Positions 6,696-10,360 of a stretch of 10,360 nucleotides of DNA are shown here, piece after piece (the stretch's first letter is position 1; each line of letters begins with the position of its first letter). Source of the DNA: Hyphomonadaceae bacterium (GTDB lineage: Bacteria; Pseudomonadota; Alphaproteobacteria; Caulobacterales; Hyphomonadaceae). The notes under the pieces were generated by a model. That model was given only the letters and a program-made list of their open reading frames with translations, did no database searches and had not been told where the DNA came from. The DNA lies in contig JAUYSA010000130.1 in assembly GCA_030696545.1 (NCBI GenBank), positions 1 through 10,360 of the forward strand, in the 5' to 3' direction. The position numbers and the translations under genes were made by a program.

Positions 6696-6989
6696 TCAAT
6701 AGTCCGGGAAGTATTCCGTGCCGCGATAGCGGATGCCGAAATTGGTCATGTTGTATTCGATGAACTGGTGCGCGTGCGCTTCCGCATCCTTCTCGGTGGC
6801 GAAGCGGCGGTAGCCGAGCCAGGTGCCGTCGCCCAGGGGCAGCGCGCCCTGTTCGCGAGCCAGCGCCTCGTATTTCTTCGGCACCTGCCAGCGATTGCGC
6901 CAATGGCCTGACGGCTCGCGCACGGGCGCGCGCTCGGTCTTTTTCCGTTCGATGGTTTTCGTGCCGGAGGCCAGGTCTGGATGTCTCAC
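6696..6989 (-). CDS. Small uncharacterised protein
   Basis: I do not recognise this family. The C-terminal two thirds (from about WQVPKKYEALAREQG through TEYFPDY to the stop) is rich in charged and aromatic residues and uses GC-ending codons consistently when read on the minus strand, which supports real coding. There is no signal peptide or membrane segment. The frame is open with an ATG at 7067 (123 residues), but the first 26 codons from there have mixed third positions and an unconvincing sequence. I therefore prefer GTG 6989 (97 residues), which has a purine-rich AAGGGCGGG upstream. The ATG 7067 start remains possible. The gene is convergent with the heme-copper gene and divergent from the phage head genes, and could belong to either the host or the element. 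Confidence 0.55.
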   Translation of the reverse strand: MRHPDLASGTKTIERKKTERAPVREPSGHWRNRWQVPKKYEALAREQGALPLGDGTWLGYRRFATEKDAEAHAHQFIEYNMTNFGIRYRGTEYFPDY

Positions 6990-7067
6990 AGCGCCCGCCC
7001 TTGAAGGGGTGGAATGGCTCCTGAGCTGAACCGCAGCGGAGCCAACCAAGTCAATAAAATCAGGCAT

Positions 7068-7378
7068 TCTCGCGAATGCCGCTCAAGTCGCTACCGTCGA
7101 TATACCGGAAATCTGGCGATTTCTGGAGGCATCTAGGCCAAGGCGCGGACGGTATCGGCAGGACCGTCAAATCCGCAACCGGCCTGCAAAAATAGTTCGC
7201 GCCAAGAGCCGTAGTCGCTTAACCGCGCAACGCCCGGTTTTTGGCTGATAATTGCCTACTGGCAACTCAAGACTTTCTTGACTTGACCTTGTATTTAAAG
7301 TGTTTTTCGGCAAGTGGGGTGGTGACATCCCTGAAAAGTGCGGTCATTTCCTAGAGCCCCGACGAAACGGAGGCTCGA
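7068..7378. promoter_or_regulatory. Non-coding region with inverted repeats before the phage head genes
   Basis: No convincing gene, tRNA or direct-repeat attachment site is seen in these 311 bases, which are more AT-rich than their surroundings. Three inverted repeats stand out: CCGGAAATC-tggc-GATTTCTGG (7105-7126, one mismatch), TTGCC-tact-GGCAA (7252-7265) and TCAAGA-ctt-TCTTGA (7267-7281). The last two are one base apart and are followed by CTTGACTTGACC and TATTTAAA, so they could be operators at a promoter for the head operon. No -35/-10 pair with normal spacing can be assigned. ACGGAGG at 7367-7373 is the ribosome binding site for the gene at 7379. Confidence 0.5.
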
Positions 7379-7927
7379 ATGTCCGAGAGGGAAAAGCTCA
7401 AGACCGGCGACGTGGCAGCATTCGCGGCTGGTCCCGGTCGCACGAAGGCGCAAGCCACCTCACGCTTCACGCATTGGCGGGAACTGGGGATCATTCCCGC
7501 CAGTGAGCAGGTCTGGGGGCCCGGCGGTCCTGCCTACGTTTATCCGCAGACCGTGGCCGCCATCTTCGCGGTGGTGTCCGACCTGTTTGACGCAGGAGTC
7601 GTCACCGGCACGCGCCAGCTTCGCAGCATGTGGCGGTTCTTCTCGGAGCCTCACGCCGAGGGCGTCCGCGCGCACATCACGCACGTTCTGGACGCCATCG
7701 CGGCGGGGGAGTGCGTCTTCCTGATTATGACCATGTGGCGGGACGAGGTGAGCGGCGAGTTCCACCCGACATGCGCGACGCGGTTTGAAGACGAATACGA
7801 CCGGCCAGTGGCCGCGCCTGCTCCGCACCATGAGCCCATCGCGGAATACGTCATCAACCTGCACGTCCTGCTGAAACGGTTCGCGACCACCGAGTCCAAT
7901 GTGCGGCCGATCCGGGCGGAGGGCTGA
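7379..7927 (+). CDS. Phage-associated protein with MerR-like winged-helix N-terminus
   Basis: This 182-residue protein is not a family I can name. Residues about 7-75 read like a MerR-type winged-helix: LKTGDVAAFA, a recognition-helix-like segment (ATSRFTHWRELGIIP), a wing-like GPGGPAYVYP, then a helix ending in LFDAG. The rest (90-182) is helical-looking, with no catalytic motif I can assign. ATG 7379 follows GGAGG at good spacing. The stop is two bases before the portal ATG, so the two are co-translated. Lambda gpNu1, the small terminase subunit, also carries a winged-helix and precedes the head genes, so a DNA-recognition or packaging role is possible; a transcription regulator of the head operon is the alternative. 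The absence of a large terminase gene next to it argues against a simple small-terminase call. Confidence 0.8.
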   Translation: MSEREKLKTGDVAAFAAGPGRTKAQATSRFTHWRELGIIPASEQVWGPGGPAYVYPQTVAAIFAVVSDLFDAGVVTGTRQLRSMWRFFSEPHAEGVRAHITHVLDAIAAGECVFLIMTMWRDEVSGEFHPTCATRFEDEYDRPVAAPAPHHEPIAEYVINLHVLLKRFATTESNVRPIRAEG

Positions 7928-7929
7928 CC

Positions 7930-9351
7930 ATGGCCCAACGCACACTCCCTCAGATCGCTGGCGACGTGTGGGGCGCCTTCCGTGGCAATCGGCAGATGCG
8001 CCGCCGGTACGATGCCGCGCGACTGGTAAGCGACCGCAACGCGCGTTTCACCACCTATGCGGGCGAAGTTCCTGCGGCGGCCGGTTTGATCCGAACCCGC
8101 TCGCGCTACTACGGCGAAAATAACCCGTACTTCGCGGCGGCGATCCGCACCCTGGCGAAAGACCTGGTAGGCGCCGAGATCGTTCCGGGGAGCACTCACC
8201 CCGATCCGGCGACGCAGAAACTTCTGGCCGACGCATGGGCCAAGTTCTCCGCCGCTGCCGACTTCGACCGGCTCACCACGTTGGGCGGTCTCGAAGCCGC
8301 TCTGGTCACTGACATGGCGCGCGACGGCGAAGGACTCGCTATCATGCGGAACACGCCGGACGGCCTTCGCATTCAACGGCTCGCGCCGGAGATGCTGGAC
8401 GACTCGAAGTCTTGCGACCTCGGAGGCGGCGCCTTCGTCCAGAACGGAGTCGAGTTCGACTCGACCGGGCGCAGGGCGGCCTACTGGATATTCCGAGAGG
8501 CGCCGGCCAACGCCTTCGCGGCGCACATTCAATCCGAGCGCGTGACTGCCGAAGATGTCCTGCATCTCTTCGACCCGCGCGGGCCGGGGCAGTGCAGGGG
8601 CCTTCCTTGGGGCGCCGCTGCGATCAAGCGCATGGGCGAGATCGACCAACTCGAAGATGCCCTGCTTGTCGGGAACAAGGTTGCGGCCATGCTTTGCGGC
8701 GTGGTGACGGACGAGTTCGCATCCGGCACGGCCCCTTTCGATGGCGATCAGAACGGTTCGACTCTAACCGGGAGCCTTGAACCCGGAACGCTACTGAATC
8801 TCGGCGCCGGAAAGAAAGTCACCTTCTCGACGCCAGCCCAGTCGGCGCAGGGCGTTGAGTTTCTGGCGAGTCAGTTGCGCGCGGTGGCGTCCGCCTTCGG
8901 TGTTCCGCCGCACTGCGTCGACTCCGACTATTCGCGGGCGAACTATAGTTCGCTTCGCGCCAGTCTCGTGACCTACGCCGGGCGACTGGACCAGATCGTC
9001 CACACGATCATTCGGCCCCAGCTACTCGACCGCATCTGGCGCCGCTGGATCACGACGGAGGTTCTTCGCGGCGCTATCGAGTCGCCCGACTTCGAGTCGA
9101 ATCCCGAGCCGTGGCTTGCCGTTGAATGGTTCCCGCCTGCGCCGCCGGTCGCAGACGAGATCAAGGCCGCGCAAGCCGATGCCTTGCAGATCGCCAACGG
9201 CCTCAAGAGCAGGTCGCAGGCAATCCGCGAACGCGGCTACGCGCCCGAAGCTCTCGACGCCGAACGGGCCGCCGATGCCGAGCGCGCGAAGGCGCTGGGC
9301 CTCGACGCGCCCGCATCACCCCATGACAAGGAGTCCGAAGATGCCGAATAG
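7930..9351 (+). CDS. Phage portal protein, lambda family
   Basis: Portal proteins form the dodecameric ring at one capsid vertex through which DNA is packaged and ejected. The 473 residues match the lambda gpB-type family: an N-terminal segment with RTRSRYYGENNPYFAAAI (55-72), DPRGPGQCRGLPW (215-227) followed by a helix with LEDALLVGNKVAA, LEPGTLLNLGAGKKVTF (283-299), NYSSLRASL (338-346) and a C-terminal proline-rich VEWFPPAPPV (398-407) before a charged tail. Length is near the usual size for the family and no domain is missing. The ATG has GGAGGG overlapping the stop of the preceding gene. The 3' end overlaps the next gene by 11 bases. Together these show a compact head-morphogenesis operon. 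Confidence 0.95.
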   Translation: MAQRTLPQIAGDVWGAFRGNRQMRRRYDAARLVSDRNARFTTYAGEVPAAAGLIRTRSRYYGENNPYFAAAIRTLAKDLVGAEIVPGSTHPDPATQKLLADAWAKFSAAADFDRLTTLGGLEAALVTDMARDGEGLAIMRNTPDGLRIQRLAPEMLDDSKSCDLGGGAFVQNGVEFDSTGRRAAYWIFREAPANAFAAHIQSERVTAEDVLHLFDPRGPGQCRGLPWGAAAIKRMGEIDQLEDALLVGNKVAAMLCGVVTDEFASGTAPFDGDQNGSTLTGSLEPGTLLNLGAGKKVTFSTPAQSAQGVEFLASQLRAVASAFGVPPHCVDSDYSRANYSSLRASLVTYAGRLDQIVHTIIRPQLLDRIWRRWITTEVLRGAIESPDFESNPEPWLAVEWFPPAPPVADEIKAAQADALQIANGLKSRSQAIRERGYAPEALDAERAADAERAKALGLDAPASPHDKESEDAE

Positions 9352-10360
9352 CATCACGCGCCGCGCATCGCTCTCGACGGCGCCCAGCACCTGGAACGCG
9401 GAAGCCCGCACCATCGACGTGACGTTCTCGACGTTCGCCGACGTGCAACGCCATGGCTACATTGAACGGGTTACGCGCGACGGCCTTGACCTGTCGCGGC
9501 TAGTCGGCGCCCACGTCCTGAAAGACCACAACGCGAGCAGCATCGACAACGTGCTTGGCGTCGTGGTCTCGGCTCGTCCGGACGGGACCGCCACCCTGCG
9601 GCTCTCTGATCGTCCGGAAGTCGCGGCCATCGTCGGCGACATCGCCAAGGGCGTGATCCGTCATCTCAGTTTTTCGGCGAACGTCACCCAATGGCGTGAC
9701 TCGACCGATCCCAAATCCGGCGCGCGGATCAAGACCGCCGTGCGCTGGACCCCGCACGAACTCTCGTTCGTCGCGGTCCCTGCCGATCCCGGCGCAACCA
9801 CTAGGAGCATCACCATGCCCGAACTTGAAAACGCGCCGGAGCAACCGGCGCAGACGACCGAGCGCGTCACCCGCAATCAAGCGATCCGCTCGCTCTGCCG
9901 CACGAACGGCATGAGTCAGGAGTTCACCGACACCCTGACCGACGGCGACGGCGACCTGATCGCCGCCCGCGCTGCCGTCAATGCAGAACTGGAGCGGCGC
10001 GCTCCCCTGATCCGCGCGACCGTCGGAGTCGATCACACCGATCCCGGCGCTCTCATGCAGCGGCAGATCGGCGCTCTGTCTGCCCGCGCGAACGGCGCAG
10101 CCCCTGCCGCGAACGAACGCGAGTTCGCTTCCATGTCCATCGTGGAGCACGCCGACTCGTTCCTGCAACGTCGGGGCATCGCCACGCGCGGCCAGACGCC
10201 GGAGCAGCGCATTACGCGGGCTATCTCCACTGGCGACCTGCCGGAACTTCTGACGGGAGTGGGCAACCGCTCGCTGATGGCGGCCTATCAGGTGGCGCAG
10301 TCGCCCATCGTGTCGGCGCTGACCGTCAGGAAGACGCTGACCGACTTCCGGCCGGCGAGC
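9341..10360 (+). CDS. Prohead protease-major capsid protein fusion (3' end beyond window)
   Basis: The frame is open for 340 codons from ATG 9341 (AAGGAG nine bases upstream) to the window end without a stop, so it is partial. Residues about 18-155 are an HK97-type prohead protease: likely catalytic H63 in LKDHN, GVVVSARPDG (73-82), likely catalytic S110 in GVIRHLSFSANV, and HELSFVAVPADPGA (139-152). This family trims scaffold and capsid subunits during head maturation. Instead of ending there, the protein continues through a charged, partly helical stretch (160-300, scaffold-like) into the beginning of what looks like a capsid domain (QVAQSPIVSALTVRKTLTDF, 317-336). Single-gene protease-capsid fusions are known in tailed phages and prophages. 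The protease assignment is firm; the capsid part is inferred because only its start is visible. Confidence 0.87.
   Translation, partial: MPNSITRRASLSTAPSTWNAEARTIDVTFSTFADVQRHGYIERVTRDGLDLSRLVGAHVLKDHNASSIDNVLGVVVSARPDGTATLRLSDRPEVAAIVGDIAKGVIRHLSFSANVTQWRDSTDPKSGARIKTAVRWTPHELSFVAVPADPGATTRSITMPELENAPEQPAQTTERVTRNQAIRSLCRTNGMSQEFTDTLTDGDGDLIAARAAVNAELERRAPLIRATVGVDHTDPGALMQRQIGALSARANGAAPAANEREFASMSIVEHADSFLQRRGIATRGQTPEQRITRAISTGDLPELLTGVGNRSLMAAYQVAQSPIVSALTVRKTLTDFRPAS

Noticed and set aside
6421..6903. 160-codon minus-strand frame overlapping the small orphan gene
   Set aside because: It runs through the terminator and palindromic repeat, and its frame lacks the GC-ending codon pattern seen in the 6696-6989 frame.
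7068..7378. tRNA or attachment site at the phage boundary
   Set aside because: No T-loop GGTTCGAATCC-like motif or cloverleaf was found on either strand, and the partner repeat, if any, is outside the window.
7651..8649. 332-codon open frame antisense to the portal gene
   Set aside because: It overlaps two well-supported sense genes, shows no recognisable domain, and fits chance openness in GC-rich DNA.
9500..10168. 222-codon open frame antisense to the protease-capsid gene
   Set aside because: The sense frame has protease motifs and is open throughout; the antisense product is low-complexity and unrecognisable.

Overview
The window is high-GC DNA with GC-rich third codon positions. Protein similarities (ModB/ModC/ModA, a TrmA-family RNA methyltransferase, GC-rich palindromic intergenic repeats) suggest an alphaproteobacterium, possibly a Caulobacterales/Hyphomonadaceae-like lineage. 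The taxonomic call is inference from recognition, not from a marker gene.

Layout. Bases 1-363 hold no gene, only a mosaic of GC-rich palindromic repeats, including a 73-bp unit present twice. A minus-strand gene (364-1614) encodes an iron-sulfur, TrmA/RlmD-type RNA (uracil-5-)-methyltransferase. Divergent from it is a tightly packed molybdate ABC transporter operon in the order modB-modC-modA (1726-4208). A weak ModE-like inverted repeat lies between the two. In this transporter ModA captures molybdate outside the inner membrane, ModB forms the channel and ModC hydrolyses ATP. ModA here looks like a lipoprotein.

After a 167-bp leader with a hairpin comes the most unusual gene (4376-6424). 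It encodes an exported 682-residue protein that joins a cysteine-free thioredoxin-like domain, a single c-type heme domain, a two-copper PHM/DBH-type monooxygenase module and two EF-hands. A strong intrinsic terminator follows it. Next come a long palindromic repeat (6541-6665) and a small minus-strand orphan gene (6696-6989).

From about 7068 the content changes. A roughly 300-bp non-coding stretch with three inverted repeats leads into a plus-strand phage head module: a protein with a MerR-like winged-helix (7379-7927), a lambda-type portal protein (7930-9351), and the start of a prohead protease-major capsid fusion (9341 to the window end). The genes are translationally coupled. No terminase, integrase or tRNA attachment site is visible upstream, so this is the left edge of a prophage, a phage remnant or a capsid-encoding satellite. 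The window alone cannot decide which.
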